Positions 7,783 to 15,810 of a stretch of 64,000 nucleotides of DNA are shown piece after piece. The stretch's first letter is position 1. Each line of letters begins with the position of its first letter. The notes below the pieces were generated by a model, which was not told where the DNA came from, searched no databases, and saw only the letters and a list, made by a program, of their open reading frames with translations. The DNA lies in assembly GCF_002797495.1 (NCBI RefSeq), contig NZ_PGEZ01000002.1, positions 62,001-126,000 of the forward strand, given 5' to 3'. The position numbers and the translations under genes were made by a program. This stretch comes from Mumia flava (GTDB taxonomy: Bacteria; Actinomycetota; Actinomycetes; Propionibacteriales; Nocardioidaceae).

Positions 7783-7825
7783 GACCTTCGTAGAGACCGA
7801 AGGAATCGACACGGAGGAGGACGGC

Positions 7826-8380
7826 ATGCGCCGACTTCTGCTGAACGAGAACATCACGGCTGACGGGCGGATCGAGATGCTGGACAGCTGGTTCGATCCG
7901 TCTCCGGAGGGCGATGTCGACGACCTGCAGGCGGAGCTCCAGCGGCAGGGCGAGGCGTCCGACGGGGTCCTGCTCGGACGTCAGACGTTCGAGGACTTCC
8001 GTGGGTACTGGCCGCAGCACACCGACGAGCCTGCCGGCGCCCACCTCGATCAGGTCGAGAAGTACGTCGTCTCGTCGTCGATGACCGATCCGCAGTGGCG
8101 GAACTCCACCGTCCTGGGGGGCGATCCTGTCGACGAGGTCCGTCGGCTCAAACTGACCGACGGCGGCGACATCGTGATGTCAGGGAGCATCACCTTGGCG
8201 CACGCTCTGCTGGCGGCAGGCGAGCTGGTCGACGAGATCTGCCTGTTCGTCTACCCGTACGTGCAGGGACGCGGACGCGGCCTGGTCGCGGACGGGACCG
8301 TGCTTCCGCGTCTCGAGCTGCTCGAGGCGCGGGGGTTCCGGTCGGGCGTGGCGATGCTGCGCTACGCGTGCGTGAGCTGA
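7826..8380 (+). CDS. RibD C-terminal/DHFR-like reductase family protein
   Basis: This 184-residue protein has the RibD_C/dihydrofolate-reductase fold: RRLLLNENITADGRIEML at the start, LLGRQTFEDFRGYWP (the LGRxT nucleotide-binding turn), and VMSGSITLAHALL for the dinucleotide phosphate loop. These stand-alone homologues probably bind NADPH; substrates are unknown. The start ATG 7826 follows GGAGGAGG. It is preceded by site A of the shared bipartite promoter. It is one of three such paralogues in the window (also 15811 and 17289). Confidence 0.8.
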   Translation: MRRLLLNENITADGRIEMLDSWFDPSPEGDVDDLQAELQRQGEASDGVLLGRQTFEDFRGYWPQHTDEPAGAHLDQVEKYVVSSSMTDPQWRNSTVLGGDPVDEVRRLKLTDGGDIVMSGSITLAHALLAAGELVDEICLFVYPYVQGRGRGLVADGTVLPRLELLEARGFRSGVAMLRYACVS

Positions 8381-8420
8381 GCCGTGTGGCCCAGGGTGCG
8401 GCGCGTGGTTCGATGGCCCC

Positions 8421-8894
8421 ATGACCGAGGGTGAGGCAGAATCGCGCGTCGTCAGCTCCAGCCGTGACATCGCCGCGGGACCGGCGGAGATCTTCGAGCT
8501 GATCGCCGACCCGGCCCAGCAGCCGCGATGGGACGGCAACGACAACCTGTCCGAGGCTGCACCCGAGCAGCGGGTGCGTGCCGTCGGCGACGTCTTCGAG
8601 ATGACGACGACGAAGGGCCAGCTCCGCGAGAACCACATCGTGGAGTTCGAGGAGGCGCGCCTGATCGCCTGGCGGCCGGCCGAGCCGGGCCGCAAGCCCC
8701 CGGGCCACCTCTGGCGGTGGGAGCTGGAGCCGATCGACGACGCGACGACACGGGTCACCCACACGTACGACTGGTCGCAGCTGACCGACACCAAGCGGCT
8801 TCCGCGGGCGCGCGCGACCACGGCTGACAGCCTGCGCGCGTCGATCGACCGGCTCGCGGGGCTGGTGGAAGAGGGGCCCGACGGGGAGGCGTAG
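8421..8894 (+). CDS. SRPBCC (polyketide cyclase-like) protein
   Basis: This 157-residue START-like protein has SSRDIAAGPAEIFELIADPA as the opening strand and helix, QPRWDGND, and a central RWELEPIDDATTRVTHTYDW strand pair. The branch is annotated polyketide cyclase/dehydrase-like, but no enzyme activity can be inferred. It has no clear Shine-Dalgarno; TTCGAT lies 6 nt before the ATG and could be a weak -10 for a leaderless mRNA. Confidence 0.75.
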   Translation: MTEGEAESRVVSSSRDIAAGPAEIFELIADPAQQPRWDGNDNLSEAAPEQRVRAVGDVFEMTTTKGQLRENHIVEFEEARLIAWRPAEPGRKPPGHLWRWELEPIDDATTRVTHTYDWSQLTDTKRLPRARATTADSLRASIDRLAGLVEEGPDGEA

Positions 8895-8898
8895 CCGA

Positions 8899-8926
8899 CC
8901 GATGAGTTCCGGGCACCGAACGGGTC
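8899..8926 (+). promoter_or_regulatory. Bipartite CCGATGAGT-N16-GTC promoter, site B
   Basis: CCGATGAGT (8899-8907) and GTC (8924-8926) lie 16 nt apart, 48 nt before the preferred start of the maleylpyruvate-isomerase-like gene at 8975. This is the second copy of the shared element. Confidence 0.6.
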
Positions 8927-8974
8927 CGTGTGCCTGGCACCATGGCCGACCCGATCAGACGAGGACTGTGCGCG

Positions 8975-9631
8975 ATGGCACGAGCTGACGACGACCGACT
9001 CTGGGACCTGGCGCGGATCGAGCGCGCGGCGCTCGTGAAGGACCTCGAGACACTGGACGCCGAGCAGTGGCGTCACGCGACGCTGTGCGGGCGGTGGGAC
9101 GTGGAGGAGGTCGTCGCCCACCTCACGGCTTCGGGGAGCGTCGGCTCGTGGCGGTGGTTCCGCAGCATGATCGGCGCCGGCTTCCGGACCGACGTGCACA
9201 ACCAGCGGCGGATGGAGGAGCACCGGGGGAGCGACCCCGCGGAGACGCTCGAACGATTCCGGGCCGTGGTCGACAGCACGACCGCGCCGTCGAGCCACAC
9301 CCCGGCGTACCTCGGCGAGGTCGTCGTGCACGCGCAAGACATCCGTCGGCCCTTGGGACTGGCGCACCGACCGAGCGTCGAGGCGTCCACGCCCGTCGCG
9401 GAGTTCTTCGTCCGGCAGAACTTCACGGTGTCGAGCCGTACGCACGCCGCTGGGCTCCGGTTGAGCGCGGACGACGGGCCGTTCGAGGCAGGGGAGGGGC
9501 CGCTGGTGACCGGGTCCACGCTCGCGCTGGTGATGGGCATGGCAGGTCGCGACGCGTATCTCGACGAGCTCGACGGTCCGGGAGCGGCGCTGCTGCGGTC
9601 GCAGGTGCGGGCGGCCGCAGATCACCGGTAG
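8975..9631 (+). CDS. Maleylpyruvate isomerase-like (DinB/MDMPI fold) protein
   Basis: This 218-residue protein has the TIGR03083/MDMPI layout: LWDLARIERAALVKDLETLD, then CGRWDVEEVVAHLTASG with the conserved Trp-Asp-x2-x-Val-x-His stretch. The His in VVAHL and later His residues (LGEVVVHAQDIRRP) fit the metal-binding triad of DinB-like proteins. Mycothiol is the thiol cofactor of characterised members. ATG 8942 is also in frame, but the promoter position favours 8975. It ends 10 nt inside the convergent S66 gene. Confidence 0.75.
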   Translation: MARADDDRLWDLARIERAALVKDLETLDAEQWRHATLCGRWDVEEVVAHLTASGSVGSWRWFRSMIGAGFRTDVHNQRRMEEHRGSDPAETLERFRAVVDSTTAPSSHTPAYLGEVVVHAQDIRRPLGLAHRPSVEASTPVAEFFVRQNFTVSSRTHAAGLRLSADDGPFEAGEGPLVTGSTLALVMGMAGRDAYLDELDGPGAALLRSQVRAAADHR

Positions 9632-10665
9632 TCGGCGAACAGACGCTGGGTGCTCCCGTCGACGGTCATGAATCCGCCGTACGGCACGATCCACTGCGGG
9701 CGGGTGTGCCCGAACGGTGGTCCGACCACGATGACGGCGTCGGGGTTGTAGCGACTCACGACCGCGATCGCCGCATCGCGCTGCTCGTCCCGTTTCGCGC
9801 GCCGTACCTCGGCAGGCGGCCGTACGACGAAGTCCGACGTCGGCGGACGCGCGACGACCACGGCCTCGACGGCTGCGAGAAGGCCGCGCTCGCCGAGCGA
9901 CCGGAGGATCCAGCCGAACTCGCGGGCCGGCATCAGCTCCTCGGAGGTCTCGACCAGCAGGACCCCGCCGTCGAGGACCGCAGGGTCGGTGGGGAAGCGG
10001 CCCGCGGTGAGGATCCACTGGAGGACGTCGACGCAGCCGCCCCAGGTCCGGCCGGTGACGGTCCGTTCGGGCCCGGCCCAGGTCCACGGCTCGGTCGGTT
10101 CACGCTCACCGAACTCGGACAGCGAGCGAGGATCCTCCCAGTCGATGCCGATGTCCTCGGACTCGCCGGGTTCGACGAGCTCGAGGCGCTCACCCGTGAG
10201 CAGTGCCGCTCGGAGGCTCTGCTCGTGGACCGGATCGACGTGCGGGCCCGCTCCCAGGTGGACCTGGGTCGAACCGCCGTAGAAGCCCGGCACGCCGTGG
10301 CTCCACAGCCAGTTCAGGAGGTTCGTGTTGTCGCTGTAGCCGAGGAAGGGCTTCGGGTCGCGGCTGGCAAGCTGCGCGTCGAGGTGGGGGACGACCGTGA
10401 TCTGGTCCTCGCCGCCGATCGTGGCGAGGACAGCACGGATCTCGGGGTCTCCGAACGCGGCGTTCAAGTCGGCCGCACGGTCCTCGGCTGAGGCGTCCAG
10501 GCGGCGTGTCGTCGGGTACTCGACCGGTACGAGTCCCGTGAGCGCGGCGAGTCGCTCGAGTGCCTGGTCGTGGACGGCCGGTGCCACGGCGGGCGCGGCG
10601 AACGAAGGGGAGAGGACGGCGACCTTGTCGCCAGGCTGGGCCTTCGGAACCGACACGAACTCCAT
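9622..10665 (-). CDS. S66-family peptidase (LD-carboxypeptidase/MccF-like)
   Basis: This 347-residue serine peptidase shows the S66 pattern: AVLSPSFAAP near the N-terminus, ATIGGEDQ, nucleophile S111 in FLGYSDNT, glutamate in LVETSEE near residue 240 and histidine in PPFGHTRPQ near 317. Relatives cleave the L,D-bond of muropeptides during wall recycling or inactivate the nucleotide-peptide antibiotic microcin C (MccF); the length and loop pattern fit MccF-like members at least as well. TACCGT (10672-10677) lies 6 nt before the ATG, so it is probably leaderless. Confidence 0.8.
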   Translation of the reverse strand: MEFVSVPKAQPGDKVAVLSPSFAAPAVAPAVHDQALERLAALTGLVPVEYPTTRRLDASAEDRAADLNAAFGDPEIRAVLATIGGEDQITVVPHLDAQLASRDPKPFLGYSDNTNLLNWLWSHGVPGFYGGSTQVHLGAGPHVDPVHEQSLRAALLTGERLELVEPGESEDIGIDWEDPRSLSEFGEREPTEPWTWAGPERTVTGRTWGGCVDVLQWILTAGRFPTDPAVLDGGVLLVETSEELMPAREFGWILRSLGERGLLAAVEAVVVARPPTSDFVVRPPAEVRRAKRDEQRDAAIAVVSRYNPDAVIVVGPPFGHTRPQWIVPYGGFMTVDGSTQRLFADYR

Positions 10666-10686
10666 GCCTCGACGGTAGGGCGTGTG

Positions 10687-11097
10687 TCACCTGGTTTTCG
10701 GGTCGTCCGCGGCGTCGAGGCGGTCGAGGACGCGAGTGCTGAGACGCTCGTACTCGCGCTCGACGCGGTGAGGGCCGGTCGGTCGTTCGACCATCTGCCT
10801 GCCCGTCACCAGCTCGTCAGCGCCGAACTGCTCGCGAGTCAGATCGATCTCCGTGCCGTCCGCGAGCCGGTTCCACCAGTGGTAATCGACCTGTTGCCCG
10901 CCGACGTGCACCTCGCCGCGTACGAGCTCGCCCCCGAGGAAGTCGTGGACGACGAGCACGGTCGTGATGCACTGACCGCGAGCCGGGTTCTGTGGGCTCC
11001 ACGCCGGACGGTCCTCGGGTGCGCACGTGTCGGCATCCCAGGCGTCGCGCAGTGCGCGAGTGAGCTCCTCGAGGGTTACGGTGCGCGCGGTCGACAC
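10687..11097 (-). CDS. YunG-like small protein of unknown function
   Basis: This 136-residue protein resembles Bacillus YunG: NPARGQCITTVLVVHDFLGG, VDYHWWNRLADG and EIDLTREQF occur in the same order. The conserved Cys, His and Trp residues hint at a cysteine-peptidase-like fold, but no activity is known. It starts at GTG 11097 with TAGACT (11104-11109 on the minus strand) 6 nt away, so it is predicted leaderless. An 11-bp palindrome lies further upstream. Confidence 0.6.
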   Translation of the reverse strand: MSTARTVTLEELTRALRDAWDADTCAPEDRPAWSPQNPARGQCITTVLVVHDFLGGELVRGEVHVGGQQVDYHWWNRLADGTEIDLTREQFGADELVTGRQMVERPTGPHRVEREYERLSTRVLDRLDAADDPKTR

Positions 11098-11149
11098 CGC
11101 GTCAGTCTAGGTGCAGGGAGTTGCGTGCGGTGGTCAGTCGCTACAGAAT

Positions 11150-11160
11150 GACATAATGTC
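11150..11160 (-). promoter_or_regulatory. Palindrome GACATAATGTC upstream of the YunG-like gene
   Basis: This AT-rich perfect palindrome lies 40 nt upstream of the -10 hexamer of the gene at 10687. Position and composition suggest a regulator site, but there is no second copy in the window to support it. The rest of 11110-11289 shows no gene. Confidence 0.35.
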
Positions 11161-11289
11161 GCTTATCGGCGCACCAGGGAGCCCGCGGCGGTGCCTCGCA
11201 CGGCGGGCCCCTCGGTTCGCCATGCGGTCAGCAGGCGTACGTCGCCCGACGCTGCGACGAGGTCGACGTCGCGTACCGAGACTGCGGCC

Positions 11290-11313
11290 GCGCAGCGCCT
11301 TCCGGCGCTGCGC
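11290..11313 (-). terminator. Hairpin directly after the MTHFR-like stop codon
   Basis: GCGCAGCGCC-TTCC-GGCGCTGCGC is a perfect 10-bp stem with a 4-nt loop and begins at the base after the stop codon of the minus-strand gene. There is no T-tract, which is common for actinobacterial terminators. Confidence 0.65.
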
Positions 11314-12234
11314 CTAGCGGCGAAGGTCTCCGCCGATCACGCGAGCGAGGTCCACCGACGCCTCGATCTCCGCACGACGGATCGACACGCTCTCCACGTT
11401 GACCCCGAACGGGACGCCCATGCGTCGGCAGAATCCGATCAGCTCGCGCGCGGCGCCGAGCGCGTGCTCGTACGACGCCTGGAGCGTGTCGTCGGCGTGC
11501 CGCAGGTCGTTCTGGATCCACCTCGGCACGTCGACACCGAGCCAGTCCAGGAACTCCATCGTCTTCAGCGATCCGCACACCGAGAACGTGAACACGATCG
11601 GCACGGGATCGAGGCCGCGCGCGACGCACTCGTACCGATAGTCGGAGACGAGGTTCTTCGCGGCATTGGCGTCGTAGACGACCTGCGTGACGAAGAACGA
11701 GCAGCCGGCTTCCTGCTTCGCGATCAGGCGAAGGTGCTCGTCTCCCCTGCGGGTGTGGCGCTCGGGGATCGCGACTCCCCCGAGCCTCAGGTCGGGTCGG
11801 GTCTGCGCCCACAGCTCCTGAGCGCGTACGAGCGAGGTCGCCGGCTGCGCGTGTCGCGACGACGCGCCGACGAAGACCGTCAGGGCGCGGTCGGCGTCCT
11901 GCGCCTCCAACCACGCACGGAGGTCGTCCTCGTCGTACTTGCCGACCGCCCGGTACACCACGACCGGTGTGGTCACGTCCGTCAGGTGCTGGGCACGGAA
12001 CGCCGCCGGGTCCATCGTGGGCAGGAACGGGAAGGGCCGTTCCGCCGGGTTGCGGTTGCTCTCGTCGTCGATGTCGTAGAGGACGAGCCCGTCGAGGCGC
12101 AGCGGAGCGAGGCGCTCCTGCGTCACGTCGGCGATCTCCCGGGCCCGCTCACGCGTGACCGTGACCCGAGGAGGAGTCACAGCGAAGAACAAGAGCTCGC
12201 TCCCCCGTGCCGCGATCCGTTGCGCCAGGTCCAT
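11314..12234 (-). CDS. Methylenetetrahydrofolate reductase-like protein
   Basis: This 306-residue TIM-barrel protein belongs to the MTHFR/MetF-like superfamily: LLFFAVTPPRV opens the barrel, KQEAGCSFFVTQVVYDAN matches the GA-x-F-x-TQ folate/FAD strand (usually GADFFITQ), and IVFTFSVCGS follows. A canonical MetF reduces 5,10-methylene-THF with FAD. The changes in the N-terminal motif suggest a divergent member, so activity should not be assumed. TACTTT (12241-12246, minus) lies 6 nt before the ATG, and a hairpin follows the stop. Confidence 0.7.
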   Translation of the reverse strand: MDLAQRIAARGSELLFFAVTPPRVTVTRERAREIADVTQERLAPLRLDGLVLYDIDDESNRNPAERPFPFLPTMDPAAFRAQHLTDVTTPVVVYRAVGKYDEDDLRAWLEAQDADRALTVFVGASSRHAQPATSLVRAQELWAQTRPDLRLGGVAIPERHTRRGDEHLRLIAKQEAGCSFFVTQVVYDANAAKNLVSDYRYECVARGLDPVPIVFTFSVCGSLKTMEFLDWLGVDVPRWIQNDLRHADDTLQASYEHALGAARELIGFCRRMGVPFGVNVESVSIRRAEIEASVDLARVIGGDLRR

Positions 12235-12367
12235 GGGCCGAAAGTAGCGGACCGCCGGCCGCTCAGCGCCTTCCGCCGGCGTTCGTGGGCCCTGGTCTCG
12301 TGACGATCGCGGACTACCGGAACACGATGCCCGCGCGGACCCGGCTTCTCATGGCCATGATGGCCTG

Positions 12368-13096
12368 ATGACGGTCTACTCCGGCACTCAGGAGTTCGAG
12401 GGCGCGACCTTCGTTCGAGCAAGCTTCAAGGGAGCCACCATGCGGTTCTCCGACGTCAGCGGTGTCACGATGCGCGGCGTCGACCTGGACGGCCTCGACA
12501 TCGACAGCCACGACCTGGCCTTCGGCAGCCTCGTCGTCAACGGCGTCGACGTCGTGCCGATGGTCGAGGCCGAGCTCAACCGCCGGTTCCCCGGCCGCGA
12601 GCTCCAGTCGGCGCAGACGCCCGAGGGACTCCGCGAGGGCTGGGTGGCCGCGCAGTCCGCGTGGCGCGAGACCGTGACAGGCACGCCGCCCGAGCTCCGC
12701 GACGCTCACGTCGAGGACGAGTGGTCCCTGGCGCAGACGTTGCGGCACCTCGTCCTCGCGACCGACGCCTGGCTCCGTGGCGCGATCCTGCGTCTGCCGC
12801 AGCCGTTCCACGAGATCGGCCAGATCTTCACCGGCGCCGAGCAGATGGGCTTCGACACCTCGATCTTCCGTACGGACCCGGCGTCGTACGACGAGATCCT
12901 CACCGTGCGCGCCGACCGGCAGCAGCAGGTCACCGACTTCCTGGAGTCGGCCACGCCGGAGCTGCTCGCTCAGGAGCGCGACGACCCGTGGGGCAACGAC
13001 TGGCATCCCAGCGTCGGCGACTGCGTACGCGTGATCCTGGAGGAGGAGTGGGCGCACCTGCGCTACGTACGCCGGGATCTCGCGCGTCTGCGCTGA
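12368..13096 (+). CDS. Pentapeptide-like plus DinB-fold protein
   Basis: This 242-residue protein has an N-terminal stretch with pentapeptide-repeat rhythm (ATFVRASFKGATMRFSDVSG, about residues 13-45) followed by a DinB/MDMPI-like four-helix domain with VEDEWSLAQTLRHLVLATDAW and a C-terminal VILEEEWAHLRYVRRDL. The paired His residues fit DinB metal ligands. Function is unknown. A clear paralogue lies at 13675, with a grpB-like gene between them. The 3' end overlaps that gene by 34 nt in convergent orientation. Confidence 0.75.
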   Translation: MTVYSGTQEFEGATFVRASFKGATMRFSDVSGVTMRGVDLDGLDIDSHDLAFGSLVVNGVDVVPMVEAELNRRFPGRELQSAQTPEGLREGWVAAQSAWRETVTGTPPELRDAHVEDEWSLAQTLRHLVLATDAWLRGAILRLPQPFHEIGQIFTGAEQMGFDTSIFRTDPASYDEILTVRADRQQQVTDFLESATPELLAQERDDPWGNDWHPSVGDCVRVILEEEWAHLRYVRRDLARLR

Positions 13097-13656
13097 TCGC
13101 GCGCGCGTGCCTTGATCTCCTCGATGACCGCGGTCTTCGCGTCGGCGTACGCGTTCATGTCCGCCCAGTCGCGCGCGACCAGATCCCGCTTCGTCGCCTC
13201 GTAGAGCCGACGGTCGGCCTCGTCGACCCGAAGGTGGTCCCGCAGCAGCAGGTGGTCGTCGGCGGCCGGGTCGTCCGGCTCGAGGATGTGGACGTGCACG
13301 TCCCGCTCGGTCGTCCGAATCATCCGGTGGCCCGGCTCGCGCACGCGCAGGACGTAACCGGCCGCCAGCAACGGCTCGAGGTAGTCCTCCTCCGCGGTGA
13401 TGTCGGGCACCGTGAGCTGGACGTCGATGATCGGCTTGGCGGCGAGTCCCGGCACCGAGGTCGAGCCGATGTGCTGGACGTCGACCACGCCGCCGCCGAC
13501 CGCGTCGCGCACCCGGGACTCGTGGGTCGCGTACGCGACCGCCCACGCCGGGTCGTGCTCGACCAGGAACAGGTCGCGCCGCTCGACTCCCCCGACGAGC
13601 TCGAGGTCGGTCACGTCGTCGCGACGGCGCGTGCGGGTCTCGCGAGTTTCGTCCAC
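13063..13656 (-). CDS. GrpB/UPF0157-family nucleotidyltransferase-fold protein
   Basis: This 197-residue protein carries the UPF0157 signature VVDVQHIGSTSVPGLAAKP followed by IIDVQLTV, a nucleotidyltransferase core with GS and D-x-D-like residues, and HVHILEP later. The family (GrpB) has no firmly assigned reaction. The chosen start is GTG 13656, because TAGTGT (13664-13669, minus) lies 7 nt before it. Only 18 nt separate it from the divergent DinB paralogue, and its 3' end overlaps the other DinB gene. Confidence 0.75.
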   Translation of the reverse strand: MDETRETRTRRRDDVTDLELVGGVERRDLFLVEHDPAWAVAYATHESRVRDAVGGGVVDVQHIGSTSVPGLAAKPIIDVQLTVPDITAEEDYLEPLLAAGYVLRVREPGHRMIRTTERDVHVHILEPDDPAADDHLLLRDHLRVDEADRRLYEATKRDLVARDWADMNAYADAKTAVIEEIKARARDQRRRARSRRT

Positions 13657-13674
13657 GAGCAGCACACTAGTCAC
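13657..13674. promoter_or_regulatory. 18-bp bidirectional leaderless promoter
   Basis: Two divergent start codons (GTG 13656 minus, GTG 13675 plus) are separated by only 18 bp. TAGTGT serves the minus gene (7-nt gap), and CACACT (13663-13668) on the plus strand sits 6 nt before the other GTG. The two -10 elements overlap on opposite strands, so only one polymerase can open the region at a time. Confidence 0.55.
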
Positions 13675-14439
13675 GTGCCTGACGACGACATCGCTACCGG
13701 CCAGCTCCGTGGCGCACGCATCCACCTGAGCGACCTGGCCGGGCTCGAGATCCGTGACTGCGACGTCAGCGGCCTCAAGATCGTCGACTGCTACGGGGAC
13801 CGCGTCGCACTGAGCGGCGCGTTCGAGCGTGTGCTCGTCAACGACGTCGACGTCACGGCCTACGTCCAGGCCGAGCTCGATCGGGTGGAGCCCGCACGTG
13901 CGCTGGCACGCGACGCCGACTCCCCCGACGACTACCGGTCGACCTGGGACGCACTGGAGTCCGTGTGGGACGCCACGATCGAGCGCGCTCGCCGGTTGCC
14001 CGAGGCCGCGCTGCACGAACGGGTCGACGGCGAGTGGTCGTTCGTCGAGACGCAACGGCACCTGCTGTTCGCGAGCGACGCGTGGCTCGGCAACGCGGTG
14101 CTCGAGGAGCACGCCCCGTACCACCCGCTCGGCTGTCCGGCCGACGGGATGCCCGCCGCGGACACGGCCCGGCTCGGGCTGACGCTCGACGCCGAGCCGA
14201 CGCTCGAGGACGTGCTCGCGCCACGGCGTGCACGCATGGCGACGATGCGCGCGACCGTCGGGCGACTCACGGACGACGAGCTCGACCGGGTGTGCGGCCG
14301 CAAGCCCGCCGACCCGTACCCGGACCAGACCTACGTCGTGCGCCGCTGCCTGAAGGTCGTCCTGAAGGAGGAGGCCGAGCACCATCGGTACGCGGTGCGC
14401 GACCTCGCGGTGCTCGAGGGTCGCCCCGCGCCTGCGTGA
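13675..14439 (+). CDS. Pentapeptide-like plus DinB-fold protein, paralogue
   Basis: This 254-residue protein is a paralogue of 12368-13096: N-terminal five-residue rhythm (ARIHLSDLAGLEIRDCDVSG), then the same VLVNDVDVTAYVQAELDR segment and DinB-like helices with VDGEWSFVETQRHLLFASDAW and VVLKEEAEHHRYAVRDL. Conserved His residues suggest a bound metal. Function is unknown. It shares an 18-bp intergenic region with the divergent grpB-like gene, so the three genes probably act or evolve together. Confidence 0.75.
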   Translation: MPDDDIATGQLRGARIHLSDLAGLEIRDCDVSGLKIVDCYGDRVALSGAFERVLVNDVDVTAYVQAELDRVEPARALARDADSPDDYRSTWDALESVWDATIERARRLPEAALHERVDGEWSFVETQRHLLFASDAWLGNAVLEEHAPYHPLGCPADGMPAADTARLGLTLDAEPTLEDVLAPRRARMATMRATVGRLTDDELDRVCGRKPADPYPDQTYVVRRCLKVVLKEEAEHHRYAVRDLAVLEGRPAPA

Positions 14440-14484
14440 AGGCGTTCCGCGCCGACGTGATCGCCTGACATACGCTTCCAGGCG

Positions 14485-15792
14485 ATGAGCAGGAACACGG
14501 ACTTCGAGGACGAGATCTTCACGGCCCTCGCCGACGGCGTCGACGACGGTGTGGCCGACGACGACGGCGGGCTCTCCGAGTACGCGCTGGAGCGCGAGGC
14601 GGCGAGCTTCACCCGGCACGTCGGGTCGTTGAGCGCGACCAAGGTCGCCGACGGCCTGCTCGATCCCAAGCTCGTGCTCAGCTGGTTGCTGAGCCACCTC
14701 GGCGCCTCCAGCTTCTTCACCGGCCTGCTCGTCCCGCTCCGCGAGGCCGGATCGCTGCTCCCCCAGCTCGTCATCGCGCCACGGGTCCACGCGCTCGCGC
14801 GCCGCAAGTGGGCCTGGGCGGCCGGCTCGCTGGTCCAGGGGCTCGCGTGCGCCGGGATCGTGGTCGCCGCACTCACCCTGGAGGGCAACGCCGCCGGGAT
14901 CGCCGTCTGCGTGCTCCTGACGATCCTCGCCGCCGCCCGCGCGGCCTGTTCGGTCAGCCACAAGGACGTCCTGCGCAAGACCGTCGGCAAGACACGGCGC
15001 GGGTCGTCGACCGGCTTCGCGTCCTCGGCCGCATCGGTCGGCGTGATCGTGTTCGCCGTCCTGCTCATGATCGGCGCTCCCAGCCGGTACGTGCTCGTCG
15101 TCGGAGCGCTGACGCTCGCGTCCGTGCTGTGGATCGGTGCGGCTGCGCTCTTCGCGACCATTCCCGAGGAGGCGTCGCACAGCGAGACCGACCGCGCCGT
15201 GTGGAGCCAGCTGTCGCTGCTGCGCGAGGATCCGCAGCTGCGTCTGTTCATCGTGGTGCGGGGACTGCTGACCGCGACCGCCCTCGCTCCCCCGTACCTC
15301 GTGCTGCTCGCCTCGTCCGGCGCTCGCGACTCGCTCGACCAGCTCGGCGCGCTGGTGCTCGCGTCCGCGCTGGCCTCGCTCGTCAGCAGCTACGTCTGGG
15401 GGCGGCTCAGCGACCGGTCCAGCCGCGCCGTCCTGCAGCGGTCCGGGATCGCCGCGGCCGTCGCGCTCGGCGCCGCGCTCGGGCTCGCCGCCGCCGGCCT
15501 GGCCGACACGCTGTGGGCGATGCCGGTCGCGCTGTTCGTCCTCATGATCGCGTACGAGGGTGTTCGGCAGGGCCGATCGACCTATCTCGTGGACATGGCG
15601 CCCGCCGATCAGACCCCGGCGTACACGGCGGTCGCGAACACGGTGATCGGAGTCGTCCTGCTCGCATCGGGTCTCTTCGGGGCCCTGGCGTCGCTGGCGG
15701 GCGTCGAGGTGACCGTGGCGCTGTTCGCCCTGATGTCGCTCGGCGCTGCGGTCGCGGCGATCCGCCTGCGCGAGGTCGAGCACCGACGCTGA
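14485..15792 (+). CDS. MFS-type transporter
   Basis: This 435-residue protein has about 60 acidic, soluble N-terminal residues followed by roughly ten to twelve membrane helices. VWGRLSDRSSRAVLQ in the middle is an MFS motif-A-like loop between helices, and AYEGVRQGRSTYLVDMAP lies in the C-terminal half. Substrate unknown. TACGCT (14471-14476) lies 8 nt before the ATG without a ribosome site, so it is predicted leaderless. It is convergent with the RibD-like gene at 15811. Confidence 0.75.
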   Translation: MSRNTDFEDEIFTALADGVDDGVADDDGGLSEYALEREAASFTRHVGSLSATKVADGLLDPKLVLSWLLSHLGASSFFTGLLVPLREAGSLLPQLVIAPRVHALARRKWAWAAGSLVQGLACAGIVVAALTLEGNAAGIAVCVLLTILAAARAACSVSHKDVLRKTVGKTRRGSSTGFASSAASVGVIVFAVLLMIGAPSRYVLVVGALTLASVLWIGAAALFATIPEEASHSETDRAVWSQLSLLREDPQLRLFIVVRGLLTATALAPPYLVLLASSGARDSLDQLGALVLASALASLVSSYVWGRLSDRSSRAVLQRSGIAAAVALGAALGLAAAGLADTLWAMPVALFVLMIAYEGVRQGRSTYLVDMAPADQTPAYTAVANTVIGVVLLASGLFGALASLAGVEVTVALFALMSLGAAVAAIRLREVEHRR

Positions 15793-15810
15793 GGCCAGAC
15801 GGCGACGCGA

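Noticed and set aside
8942-8974. Upstream ATG 8942 as start of the maleylpyruvate-isomerase-like gene
   Set aside because: It would leave only about 8 nt after the inferred transcription start of promoter site B, and homologues as remembered begin with the segment after 8975; it remains possible.
11111-11317. Possible 68-codon gene between the YunG-like and MTHFR-like genes
   Set aside because: No ribosome site, Arg-rich composition and overlap with the terminator hairpin make coding unlikely; the space is better read as promoter and terminator.
12368-12430. N-terminal repeats as a quinolone-resistance pentapeptide (Qnr) protein
   Set aside because: Only a few five-residue units are present before the DinB-like domain, far short of a full Qnr-type beta-helix.
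13063-15783. A 906-codon minus-strand frame across several genes
   Set aside because: Only the part below 13656 matches a family (GrpB/UPF0157). The rest is antisense to the DinB paralogue and MFS genes and has shadow-frame composition.
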